Assembly (NCBI GenBank): GCA_033063855.1
Contig: CP093829.1
Span: forward strand, 17,949,537-18,013,536
Source of the DNA: Smittia aterrima
Taxonomy: Eukaryota; Arthropoda; Insecta; Diptera; Chironomidae
DNA: 64,000 nucleotides
Direction: 5' to 3'
Under the pieces are notes generated by a model. That model did no database searches. It saw only the letters and a program-made list of their open reading frames with translations, and was not told the origin of the DNA. Below, piece by piece: positions 34,432 through 45,696 of this stretch; position 1 is the first letter of the stretch, and every line of letters begins with the position of its first letter. Made by a program: the position numbers and the translations under genes.

Positions 34432-36581
34432 TTATGTTACAGCTTTCTTAAGTTCATCTAAAATTAGTTCATTTTTGCTGAGGTCAATTCTCTTCTCTTG
34501 TTCATTCTTCTCCTTCCACAATTTGCTTCGCATGCACGGAGTCAAAAGTCTTTCGTCAAACGGATCACATCCTCCAGTCGCATAGCTAACAGGAAGCGCA
34601 ACTAAGAACAAGATTGTTGTGCCGACGAGAGCGTAATACATGAAGCTCAATCGAAAAACTAGCGGAATATCTTCAACAGAGTCCTGATGCCTCAACAAAG
34701 TTACATTGAAGGTTTCAGTCATGTTCAGAGGAAACTCGCACTCGTCTGTTCTGTAAGGGAGTGGAGGAGGCTTGGGAAGTGATTGAGCACCAATTATAAT
34801 TGTTCCCACAACAAGAAGAGACGCGACCGCTCCCCACATGACGCCCTTGGTGTTTGCTGATCTCGAAAACATTCCAATCGTGAAGATTCCAAAGAAAGCT
34901 CCGACTGTAAGTCCGTTGATTGCATAGTTAAGCCTAAAAATACTTCCCAAGTGTTCAACCACGAAGACTAATGACAGCATTATCACTCCAAGGATAACGA
35001 CGAGCATCTTCATGACATCACTCGCACGTTTTTCTGTTGCATCTGGAAAGTGATATCGAACAAAGTCCTCGTAGATGATTCCAGCTTTCGTGTTGAGAAT
35101 TGAAGAAATCGAAGATAAAGCCGCTGAAAATATTCCAGCTATGAACAGACCAGGAAGACCAGGGATCTTGGAGGCAACATCCATCACAAACAATGGCACG
35201 ATTTGATCAAGTTTTTTGATTTGCTTTGTCGTCACAGGATCACAGGCTTCATACTTTGCATAGACAATCAGTCCCAGAAGAATCGCTCCGAGCTTCAATG
35301 CGCCAAGGCCAAACGCAAATACCCAAACTGATTTCTTAGCTACTTCAATGTTAGGCACTGCCAAGAATCGCTGAATACTGCACTGACTTACGCCAAGTTT
35401 CGCTACCCATGCTGTTGTCATGCCCACAGTCAAAGTCCAAAACGACGTTCGAACGAAGGGCGACGGATTCATGCTGCAGAAAGAAAATCAATTTTTAATT
35501 GGCGCGTTTTAATAAAACTGTTTACCGCATGCGACTTACTTAAAGAAAATCAATCTTCCGCCAGCGTCGGCCGTATTCCAAACGTGTTTTATTCCTCCTA
35601 GGTCAGTCAGTCCAAGAACAATAACACAAACGAGACCGCCAATCATCAAGAGAAATTGTAGCGTGTCGGTCCAAACGACTGCCTTGAGGCCTCCAACGGT
35701 TGTGTAGAAAATGCAAATCATTCCAGTGGCGCAGGTGATAATGTGAAGGTTAATTCCAGAGACTTGCGAAAGGGCTAGAGCGGGCACATATCTTCAAAAT
35801 ATAAAAATAAAATATTCTTCGTTTGTGTCAGAGACTTGTGAAATTCAAAACTCACATTATTGAAGGTGCGATCATAATACCGGAGAAGACGTAGATAAAA
35901 CTAGCTACAAGGCGGACATTCCGATTGAATCTCATCTCAAGATACTGAAACGATGACGTGAGCTGAAGGTCGTAGAACACGGGCAGATAAACATAAATCA
36001 GAGCAACGCCCGTCTAAAATAAACACGAAAACATTTTCCATCTTTTTTCTTCTCGACAAAATGGAGAGGACACTCACCAGAACTGCTGAAATAACGCACA
36101 AGGAGTACTCGGAGCCGTGAGCATAGACCTCTGCGGGTACTGCCAGCATCGTAAAGCCATTGATATGACTCGCAATCAAACTAGCAGCGATTGGAAAGAA
36201 CTTCATTTTCTTGCCTCCTAACAAATATTCCTGAGTCGTGTTTTGCTTTCTCTTCGCGAAGAATCCAAAATAAATTCCAATCGCAGCTGAAAGCATAAGC
36301 ATCAACCCGAACAGCCCGTAGTCAAACGATGTGAAAAATTGTCCATCGCGCTTAATCGTAAATAGTTTTTCATTATTTAAACTAGGAATGTCCTCGAATG
36401 GCGACGCAGTCGATTTTTCCTTTCTCGTTTCCATCACTGAATCCTTAATTTTAACTAAGTCTGAGCACTGCCGCGAAATTACTAACTTGTGCGTGCGGTT
36501 AGATGCTGCTTGGTTAAGCTCGAATGTGCTGATAAGTCGAGTGCCTTCAATACCATGTTTACGACTAATACTGTTCCGCAA
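34432..36581 (-). CDS. SLC5-family sodium-coupled monocarboxylate/multivitamin-type transporter A
   Basis: Four exons (36581-36078, 36013-35856, 35791-35540, 35473-34432) encode 651 aa from the first Met, or 602 aa from Met50, which aligns better with the paralogue. Sodium/solute symporter hallmarks are present: the YLLGGKKMKFFPIAASLIASH region, GMICIFYTTVGGLKAVVWTD, and GLPGLFIAGIFSAALSSISS. About a dozen transmembrane helices are evident. The sequence resembles insect SMCT/SMVT-like members (SLC5A5/6/8/12 branch), which use the sodium gradient to import anions such as monocarboxylates, iodide or vitamins. The substrate cannot be inferred. It is head to head with transporter B, which has identical intron phases and identical lengths of exons 2 and 3 (158 and 252 nt). 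Confidence 0.9.
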
Positions 36582-37140
36582 GAATCATGAAAACTGACTG
36601 TTCGAGACCGTTTTCTCTGCTCTGTTTTTTTGTTGACTGCCCGAAAAATTCCATTTCGTTGTGTGAGTTTCTTATTGGAGTTTGTGCATGCATGGAAACG
36701 ATAGAACGAAGGGAGAGAAAACATACTTTTTGCGCGATATTTACGAACGATATATATGCAAAAGACTCTTTTAAAAAGAGAGGAGGAAAAAGGAAAGAGC
36801 GAGAAGCCACCAAATAAAAACGAAGTCGCGTGACAAAATTTTTAATCTGCGATCGAACTTTTGGATTTCTCATATTTTTTTCATGTTTCGACACTTTGTC
36901 GCGATATGAAAAACGAAATAAAAGAGACGATGGGTCTATACAATAAATTAAACGGCAATAAATCACGCGTATGTTAGTTCAGCCTTTATCAAAAGAAATT
37001 GAATTGATAAGCTAATATTTAGAATGTCGTGACATTGCCGCCTCGCTGATAAGCGATCAAGATAAAATTCTGAATAATTCTCAGACGAATTTCTTCTAAA
37101 GTTTTCCGCGATCTCAGATTCATTAAGTTTTCTTATCGCG
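36582..37140. promoter_or_regulatory. shared 5' region of divergent SLC5 transporters
   Basis: About 0.56 kb separates the two transporter starts, or about 0.7 kb if Met50 of A is used. It should contain both promoters. ORFs within it (for example 36587-36817 plus, 36565-36966 minus) overlap each other and show no domain. Confidence 0.45.
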
Positions 37141-39063
37141 ATGGAGCTGTTCGGAAATGACTCTGATGGAGACTCAGCAGATCAAAAGTTCTCGGCTGTT
37201 AATTATTCAGTTTTTGCTTTCATGTTGCTCCTGTCGACTTTGATTGGAGTTTACTTTGGATTTTTCGCAAAGAAGAAACAGGATACCACGGTCGAGTATT
37301 TGTTAGGCGGAAAGAAAATGAATTTCTTTCCTATCGCTGCTAGTTTGATTGCGAGTCACATTTCTGGTGCAACTTTCCTTGCCGTTCCAGCTGAAGTTTA
37401 CGCTTTTGGATCTGAATACGCTTTGAGCGTAATTTGCGCAGCTTTAGTAAGAATTTCTTGATTTAAAAGAATTTATTAAACGAAAACAACTTTTCAGCTT
37501 GGCGTTGCTTTGATTTACATTTATCTGCCAGTGTTTTACGATCTCCAACTGAATTCGTCGTTTCAATATCTCGAGAAACGATTCAGTCGGAAAATTCGTT
37601 TGTTCTCAAGTTTCATTTACATTTTGTCGGGGATTCTCTTTGTTCCCATTGTCATGTAAGTCTGAACTTGAAATGAACAAATCTTTATAAATGATTAAGA
37701 AGATAAATATTTTCATGATAGTTATGTTCCTGCCCTTGCCCTCTCGCAAGTTTCTGGAATTAATCTTCACGTCATCACTTGCGCAACAAGCGTGATTTGC
37801 ATTTTTTACACGACAGTTGGTGGACTCAAAGCTGTTGTTTGGACAGACACGCTTCAGTTCATTTTGATGATTGGGGGAGTTCTTGCAGTTACTGTCCTCG
37901 GCCTGATGTCAACCGGAGGTTTCTTGAATGTTTGGGAAACAGCTGACGCTGGCGGTCGTTTAATATTCTTCAAGTAAGTCGACTGCGCCTTTTCTCTAAA
38001 CATTTTAATTTATATTTTCCACTCAAGCATGAACCCTTCGCCATTTGTTCGAATATCTTTCTGGACTTATACAATTGGAATGACTACGACTTGGATTTCA
38101 AAGAATGGAATCAGTCAATGCTGCATTCAAAGGTTCTTGGCTGTGCCTGATATTAAATTCGCAAAGAAAGCTGTTTTGATCTTCGTCATCGGATTGAGTT
38201 CGATAAAACTTGTTTCTTGCTTCGGTGGCTTAATTATTTACACGAAATATCAATCGTGTGATCCAGTGAAGTCTGGAAAAATTGATAAAATCGATCAGAT
38301 TCTTCCTTACTTCGTCATGGATGTTGCCTCAAAGATTCCTGGCTTGCCTGGTCTGTTCATCGCTGGAATCTTCTCAGCAGCACTCTCTTCAATGTCGTCG
38401 AGTTTAAATACAATCGCAGGAACGATTTACGAAGATTTCGTTCGTCACAATTATCCCAACGCAAGTGAGAAGCGAGCGAGTGATACGATGAAACTTTTCG
38501 TTGTGATTCTCGGAATTGTGATGTTGTCCTTGGTTTTTGTAGTCGAGCGAATGGGACAAGTCTTCAGATTAAATTTCGTGATTGCCGGATTATTCGCTGG
38601 CACTCAACTCGGAATTTTTTCGATCGGAATGATGTCAAGAACGGCGAATACGAAAGGAGTGATTTGTGGAGCGATTACTTCACTTCTTGTTGTTGGAACT
38701 GTTATCGTTGGAGCTCAATCACTTCCCAAACAACCGCCACTGCCCGTCAATGTTGATGGCTGCGATCCAAGTTTGAATATCACAACAACAGTTGCTTCTT
38801 TTCATGGAAGCAATCTCGATGAGGTTCCACTAATCTTCCAACTGAGTTTCATGTATTACACGGTCTTAGGAACAATTGTCTTGTTTGTTGTTGCACTTCC
38901 AGTGAGTTGGCTCACTGGAGGCTGCGATGCTTTCGACGAGCGACTGCTAACTCCTTTTATGAGAAGTCAAAACTGGAAAGACAAAAATCAATTCGAGCAA
39001 TCTAAAGTTAAGGAAACTTTCTATGAGAAAATTGAAATGAAAAGCGCAAAAGGGAAAACTTAG
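37141..39063 (+). CDS. SLC5-family sodium-coupled monocarboxylate/multivitamin-type transporter B
   Basis: Four exons (37141-37446, 37498-37655, 37722-37973, 38028-39063) encode 583 aa. The start MELFGNDSDG is followed directly by the first helix (FAFMLLLSTLIGVYFGFFA). The same motifs as transporter A are present: YLLGGKKMNFFPIAASLIASH, VICIFYTTVGGLKAVVWTD and GLPGLFIAGIFSAALSSMSS. Conserved cysteines occur in the SCDP and GGCD segments. The likely role is plasma-membrane sodium-driven solute import in the SMCT/SMVT branch; the substrate is unknown. The C-terminal cytoplasmic tail is short and lysine-rich. An AATAAA follows near 39086. The gene is an inverted duplicate of transporter A, with the same exon structure but substantial sequence divergence, so the duplication is not recent. 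Confidence 0.92.
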
Positions 39064-40158
39064 AAGGAAAATTAGAACAAATTTTGAATAAAATTATTCA
39101 GTTCACTAAGCCGAGTAAAAACCTTTTTGATTTGAAGTGAAAGCGGAAAAACAACGTGTTGAGTCATCCTAACTGCTCTGCGCCTTTGTCTCACAAATAA
39201 TAAATCTTTTCACTTCATCTCTTATCATTTTACTCGTTCAAGGTTTCCTTTATAAAGATTTCAGTTTTTTCTGCTTTAAACGAAATTAAAAAATTTCTCA
39301 AGTTCATTGATTCAATGCAAATTGACCAAGAGAGAGAAAACCTTCTTAAAATAGAAAGTTGTGGTCTTTGATCTTCAACGTTTATCGTCCTCAAGTGTTT
39401 TATTAATAAAAATCTGTTTGACTTCACTTGTCGTCAATGAAAACAAATTGATTGAAACATTTTTTTCGTTAACTGCAATTAAATTGAAGTTCATTTGTTT
39501 GCGATAACGTGGCGAGTCTCGAATTCCTATTAAGCGTGAAATTTATTGATTGAATAAACAATTTTGTCGAACAGCCCTTAACTAGAATTATGTGGAACAT
39601 TAAAAGAAAGCTCATCATGTTGTCATTCATAAAGGCGCCTAACGAAAAGCGCAACACGGAATCCATAAACTCGAAGTTAATTGCCGAAAGTCATGAAAAT
39701 TGTTATTCAATGAAAAAAAACAGAGCTTTTCCGATTTTCCGCGTTATCGATTTTCCACTTAATCTTCGCTTATTAGCATACACAAAAAAGTTTTTTTAAC
39801 GAGAAACAGTGAAGGTGTTAAATCAGGGCACGGCTGGGAGGTTGTAAAGCCGAAGGCTTAACAACTTTGTTTCAACCTCGCCTCGGCTTGGAAACATCAA
39901 ACTGAATGACACTTTACACTCGCTGACGTTTCTGTGTTGGTAGCTCAACTCACAGACTTTACAGCCCGACACAGACAGCCAGCGAGTGAAATGCAATTTA
40001 TTTATTTTTTCTTATTTTAAAAATCAAAATTGGCTTCAATTTATTTGGCTCGTGTTTCCGATTGTTCATGCTGGTGTTTGCACAATTTGGCGAAAAAGGA
40101 TTTTTCATTCTATTCTGAACTTTCAAGTGTTGTGGATTGAAAAGTTTAAACTTTTGAG
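39064..40158. other. intergenic region with foldback sequences
   Basis: No gene was seen between transporter B and the small basic protein. ORFs at 39230-39427, 39469-39666 and 39590-39799 overlap in opposite directions and lack domains. The right half contains a cluster of inverted repeats described separately. Confidence 0.5.
39831..39988. repeat. cluster of inverted repeats (foldback region)
   Basis: Three stems are visible. 39841-39851 pairs with 39855-39865 around a GAA loop with one mismatch (GTTGTAAAGCC / GGCTTAACAAC). Outside it, 39831-39844 pairs imperfectly with 39873-39890 (GGTTG / CAACC and CGGCT / GCCGAGG-like). Separately, 39917-39940 pairs imperfectly with 39966-39988 (CACTCGCTG at one end, CAGCGAGTG at the other). 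It could be a foldback transposon remnant or a structured transcript. Confidence 0.4.
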
Positions 40159-40811
40159 ATGGCCGAAGGAGATTTCTGGAATAATTTGGATTCATTTGTA
40201 GAGCAAAAGAACGAGAAGGATAATGAGAAGGTTGGAGATTGGTTGAAAGGTGTTCCTGATCCGAAAGATGATAAATCTGATCCGAAATCAGCGTCAAAGA
40301 CGAAAACTACGTCGAAGTGAGTGGCAGCTAGCGGAATCAATTTATTTACATAAAAATGTTCGGGAAACAACACTCGAGAAACTTTTAATTTCCCACTTGA
40401 AACAAAAAAAGTTTTTTTCACGTAAGAATGTTTCGCGAGCAGCTGATGATGTGTCTAATGGAGGAGGAGAAATTATCGCGTGCACAGTTGAATGAAAAAG
40501 TTGTAAACTTCGCTTTAGGGTTGGTGATGCAATTTTGCTTTTTTTTTTCTTCCTTCAGAAGATCGAAAGACGGTGAGAATGCACCGGGCGAGACATCCAG
40601 ATCAGCCACACCAAGTCGTGACATTAAAGCTAAGAAGCAAGTCAGCATTGACACGAAGGAGCACACGAAAAAGGGAAAACGTGGAAAGCCTGCCGTTGAA
40701 AAGAAAGAAGAAAAGAAATTCGCGCCAAAGAAATTCATCAGAAAGTCAAAGAAACGTAGACGGAAGCGAAATGATCCTTTATACTTCGGACCGTTGATTG
40801 AATGCAAGTAA
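40159..40811 (+). CDS. small basic protein, unrecognised
   Basis: Two exons (40159-40316 and 40559-40811) give 136 aa. The acidic N-terminus (MAEGDFWNNLDSFVEQKNEK, then VGDWLKGVPDP) leads into a very lysine-rich tail with a run resembling a nuclear or nucleolar localisation signal (RKSKKRRRKRN), ending FGPLIECK. No family was recognised. The stop codon overlaps a good donor (TGC AA|GTAAGT). Splicing there would continue in frame (phase 2) into the exon at 43236, fusing this protein to the coiled-coil gene downstream. Both a stand-alone gene and an alternative 5' part of that gene are therefore possible. Confidence 0.6.
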
Positions 40812-41037
40812 GTTTCCGCTTGTTTTGATTTCTCAATGCAATCTGCAATTTCCTGAAGCTGTCAACTTCGATGTGCGTGCAAAGTCTTTCCGGCAATTTT
40901 TCACTTTCAATCTCAGCAAACAACGAATTGAACTTTGTAAATTTTCTCAGAAGGTTTCGGATTCTTGGTGAATTGAGTTGTGAGTTAAAATTGAGAACTA
41001 AAATTGCTTGTGCAAGTTAAATTAAAGACGAATCAAG

Positions 41038-44000
41038 ATGACGATGGAGAGCAAAGATTTGTGGTGGAAACGACCGCCAGTCGTTTATGCGTGAGTTTAA
41101 AAATAAATCTCTCAACGACATTGAAACATTAAAATTAAAATCAAGCTTTCAAAAGCTTCTTAAAGCTTTCATCTTACGCTCTTCGACTGAGAATAGAAAT
41201 CTTCATGTACTCGCGGTTAGTCTGAACCCAAACTCTGATAAGCTCAGTCATCTAAAAGTTTTCTATGATATTTTCAAAGATCTTCAAGTGCAAAAGATCA
41301 AATAACAAGTGAAAGTGAATAAGAAACAAAATTCGATCGACATCATCAGTGAAATGAAACTTTCAACGATAACTTCCATCGTTTTCTTAATATTTACAAT
41401 TTTAATTGTCAAAGGTCAGTGATAACGCGAATTTGGGAATTCCTTCGTTCAAACAATCATTTTCGTTTTTAAGCGCGCGCTTGCGAAGATGACGAAGAAT
41501 GTTTGCCCATAACTGAGTGCGTAGAAGAAAGAAAATATTTGCGGGACTTTCAGAAGCTTCGAACTTTGAAAGTTTGCGGGATTTACTATGGAACGGTAAA
41601 GTAAATGTTGAGTTTCCGTTATTGCGTCTTTTGTTCATAGAATTTACCTCATAGACGTCACATTGTTGCAAAATCACGCCGACAGGTTTAACGACGCTAA
41701 GCAGTCATAAGAATTTTCGACTAATCAATCACAATCATTGCGGCCAACTCAATCATGAAAGAATTGTTGGAGGCAGTCGAGCACCGAAAGGCGCTTATCC
41801 TTGGCTGGCTCTGCTACGATATCGATCGCAGATTGATGATCTCATGTCCTTCAACTGCGCGGGAAGTTTAATAACCTTGAACTACGTTTTGACAGCGGCT
41901 CATTGTCTTAGAGCCAGAGGAATCCAATTGTATGTAACCTTGCGTTGTGAACTTTAAATGAAGAATAATTATATATCGTAAACTGTTTTAGAGCTTCAGT
42001 GCGTCTAGGCGAGCATACGATATCGACAGCAATCGATTGCGATGTTCCCGGAGATACAGAAACTTGTGATTATGATGAACCATTATTGCAAGACATTGAA
42101 GTCGACAAGACAATAATTCACGACGGACACGATCCTGTTCAAAAACTTCACGATATTGCTTTAGTAAAACTTAAGACAAACGCGATCATGACAAGTAAGG
42201 TCGATACAGTTTGTCTTCCTGTCGACACAAAGCAATTCCTCGACAAGATTTTGATAAAGGAAAATTTAGTCCTTCAAATGACGATAGCTGGATGGGGAAC
42301 AACTGAGAAGAGTGGAAAAGCTTCTTCCGACGTTTTATTGCACGCTCGCGTTCCTTACATGACTTCAGTTGAGTGCGCGGAAAAGTTTCGTGAACTTCAA
42401 ACGAGACACAAATCAATCAGAATCGATATCCAGAGAAGTCATCTTGTGAGCTTTGATTTGAATTTAAGGAATTTTCTTTTATGATTCTGTTTAATGTTTT
42501 AGTGCGCTGGTGGATTCAATCAAACTGACACATGTCAAGGAGATTCTGGTGGTCCAATAATGTATCCAGCGTTGAATGAGAAAGGAGCTTATCGAATGTT
42601 TCAATACGGAATCGTTTCTGCTGGCATTGACTGCAGCATGCACGAACCATTTCCAGGACTTTATACGAGAGTTACACGACATATGAAGTGGATATTGGAT
42701 AATATCTCCGATTAAATAAAACTCAAATAAAAATATTTCACTTTCAACGTTTGACTTGAGTTTATTTCTAAACTCTTCCCCAAAAAGCCAATAAACTTTG
42801 ACGAAGCTTTAAAAAGCAACCGCAAAAGAATCGATCGCGTGCTTGACGAACGTTAAAAGTTTAATCGGAGATTTAAATTAATTCATCTTTTGTTTGAAAT
42901 GAGTTGCAGAAAAAAAGTTTTTTTTACGCTCTTTGAGCTTTGAGTTCAATTGACAAGCGGTTCATTGCCGAAAGCGAGAGCGGTGACGCGATATTTTGTT
43001 GCTAGAAAAATAAACAAACAAATGTTATGTCAAATCGATGCATCGTGTGATGTGTTCCACATGCAACAAACAAACAAGCCCGAACGACCCGAAACCTTAT
43101 CGGGCCCGTCGTAGAAATTGATTTTTCCCGTTGTTACAATTTCGTGATCGAATATATGTGGAACGTGGAAATCGGGTTTTCTGTCGAAGTGGAAGCGCTT
43201 TTAAACATTTCTTTGCGTTTTCTTCTCTTTTACAGTTTTAACCTACCCCGAGTGGCGCAGCAATTGGAACGACTAATGGGGAGCAGGTGAGAAATAGCAA
43301 ACTCGCTTCGTTAGTTCGTGCTGAGCTTTCGCTTTGATCGGAGCAACTTTCATTCTTTGCTTTAATTTTAGTGTCGTGAGATTAACTGATCGGAAGTACA
43401 TGTTGGATTTGCAAAAGCGGATTCAAGAGGATTATCATGATACGCTCATGAAACGAATCTCCCAGCGTCAGGTGAGTGACTTAAGCTTCAAAATATCTAA
43501 ACGTCTACGTAAGAGAGTCAACTTTGGTATTTATGACTTCATTGCGACATGATAGCGACGACGACGTATTCTCATTCCTAACCCGACCCTAATTCATTTG
43601 ATAAACAAGCAATAAATCATTCTTCATTCTTCAGTCTGAAGAAGTCGAACGCGAGCTTGGAATAATGTTGAAACCTCGAGACGATATTCAAGAATACTCA
43701 AGAATCCTCTTCACAGCTCAAAGCTTGGTTTTGGTATGATAATCTCACTTAAATCTGGAACAACCGCAATAGGCTTAAGTCGTCAAGCTGAGCGTCTTGA
43801 ACTCATTTACGAGTGATTGGAGAGATTATCGATTTTTGTTATTTATGAACATTCCGTTGGCTTTTTCTTGAGTTTCGTGATTGTCTGGAATGTTCAATCG
43901 GTGGTTGACTCATATTTTCAAGTGATTTATTGCGCTTGGCTTCATTTGAAAATATTTCATGTTAACGACGCGAAAAAACTCGCTGACTTTCCATCATTTT

Positions 44001-44967
44001 CCTTTGTGCTCTTGATGTGTTAAAGCTTTTATGTTTTTTCTTTGCTAATGTCAACTGAATCGTTTTATAATGAAAAGGCTTCGGAGTTGGAACGTGAGAA
44101 GCGAATGGGACATTCGGGATCGGAGAAGTATCCGAAGATGATCATGGAGCATCCAGTTTTCGTTATCAACCAGAAAACAAACCAACTGTTGATGAGTAAG
44201 CGCGGGAAACTCAAAACGATTCGAGAGAAGAATGCTGAAGAGTTGATCAAGCAAGGAAAGCGCTGGGAACGTGAACGATTGCAGTTGGAAGAGCAAGAGC
44301 GTTTAAAAGAAATCTCAACACGACATGAACGCGAGAGAATGCTCGAGGAACAAACTCTTTACATTTTCGATGCTGATAAAGTCGACATGAGTGCAATGGA
44401 TCTCTTAAGAATTAAGAATCGAAAGTTCACCGAATGCGAGATCGACTTGAAAGACTTTCTGCTCAGTGAGAAAGACAACAGGAAGAAATCAATGATAAGC
44501 AAGAACCAAAGCTCAGAAGACAGGTTTGAATCGTTTTCAATAAAATTTTCTCTCACTTGTAAAATATCTCTCTCAGTAAGAAGAGCGGACAGAAATCTCA
44601 AGACGATAAGTCATCGTTTGAAGAAAAGGGTGATGAGACATTGAAGAAGGAAGGACCATCAAAGCCAAAGGTTGAGATCGATGCGTCTCTTCAAATCTCA
44701 GCAGAGGAGATGAAGAAGAAACAAGCCAAGAAAGACGAAGACCCAAAGATAACAAAATTCAAAAGCGCTGAGGTGACTTTCAAAAGCTTTCGAAAGCTCT
44801 TTTAAGTTGCTAAAGCTCTTTTTTATTCTTCTTCTCTTCTTCAGTCAGTAAGAGAGATTTATCAGCTCGCTGAAGAGCTCATCGCTGGTGATGGTAAAAA
44901 GAAGCTTTTAAAGCAAATTAAACAATTGAAAAAAGCTCTCAATCTTTCAGTTCTCAAAGCACAATAA
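41038..44967 (+). CDS. coiled-coil protein, unrecognised, hosting a nested protease gene
   Basis: Exons 41038-41090, 43236-43286, 43372-43471, 43635-43733, 44078-44523, 44577-44772 and 44845-44967 join in frame to 355 aa. The N-terminus is MTMESKDLWWKRPPVVYA, then FNLPRVAQQLERLM. A charged helical central region follows (NAEELIKQGKRWERERLQ; RHERERMLEEQ), and the C-terminus is basic (GKKKLLKQIKQLKKALNL). No catalytic domain or membrane segment is present. Such composition occurs in axonemal and cytoskeletal proteins, but no family can be named. Its 2.1-kb first intron contains a complete serine protease gene on the same strand. The exon at 40559-40807 is phase-compatible with 43236 and could be an alternative 5' end. 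The 44077 acceptor is weak, though it is preceded by a CTAAT branch-like site. Confidence 0.62.
41354..42715 (+). CDS. CLIP-domain trypsin-like serine protease
   Basis: Five exons (41354-41414, 41474-41595, 41655-41929, 41992-42445, 42503-42715) encode 374 aa. A signal peptide (about 1-20) is followed by a CLIP domain with six cysteines (24, 30, 36, 55, 65, 66). The activation site is R97|IVGG and the protease domain is complete: His144 in TAAHC, Asp207 in HDIALVKL and Ser319 in GDSGGP. Asp313 at the base of the S1 pocket predicts cleavage after Arg or Lys. CLIP proteases are secreted zymogens that act in haemolymph cascades for melanisation, Toll activation or dorsoventral patterning. Which cascade cannot be inferred. 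The gene lies wholly within an intron of the surrounding coiled-coil gene, on the same strand. An AATAAA begins immediately after the stop. Confidence 0.93.
42716..43235 (+). other. spacer within intron 1 of the coiled-coil gene
   Basis: This holds the 3' flank of the nested protease and the rest of the host intron. No coding potential was seen. A TTTTACAG acceptor closes it. Confidence 0.5.
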
Positions 44968-45696
44968 AGATTCATGTCCAAACTTCATCAAGTCAAATCA
45001 AAATTAATCGCTGCATGTCTCAAGAGATTCGTTCGTTCACAGCATGAAGACTCATCAGCGATAACCAAACAAAATTCACTAGCGGCGCTCATTTTAAAGG
45101 ATCACCGTGAAAATTCTTCCATTTATTTTCAATTTCTACTCGCAAACTAAGACGAAGCATGAATGTAGTCACGTCACGCAACCGCTCACTTTGCCGAGCC
45201 ATCAATTGCTCGAACGAAAATTTATCATTGACGAGAATGCCTCGAATGAAACGATTGAAAATATAGAAGTTGTGATTGTAATCATTCGCGATGCAATTTT
45301 CACTCGGAAAGCACTAAACATTGATAAAATCGCGACCTTGATGTGCATTCAGACATTTCCCATTTCCGTTTATCGATTTCCATTTATTGAAAGTGAAATT
45401 TATTAAAATGTTTAGCCAAAAATAAAAAAAATATTGAAATAAAAGTTGAGCTTAATTGGAAAAGTGAATTTTGTTGTTTGACATCGAAAGCCCTGAGAAC
45501 AAATTGCTTTGTTTCGTCACCGAATTCTTGGCTCAGTTGCTAGACGCTCCTCAGTCAGCTTCATCTCGAAACGATGCGTCGTAATCGACATCTGCTTCTT
45601 GATAATTTTCTTTATTTATTTATATCGATCAAGAGCGACAAATTGCTGAAGTGATCAGTCTTCACTCTAACTTCATCGACAAATGTTGTGCTTGAG
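44968..45696. other. intergenic region upstream of insulin-receptor-like gene
   Basis: No supported gene. A 99-aa plus-strand frame at 45107-45406 begins with GTG, has no domain, and is probably chance. The right end should contain the promoter and 5' UTR of the receptor-like gene. Confidence 0.45.

Noticed and set aside
45107..45406. 99-aa plus-strand frame upstream of the receptor-like gene
   Set aside because: Starts at GTG, no domain, no in-phase link to the signal-peptide exon at 45697.
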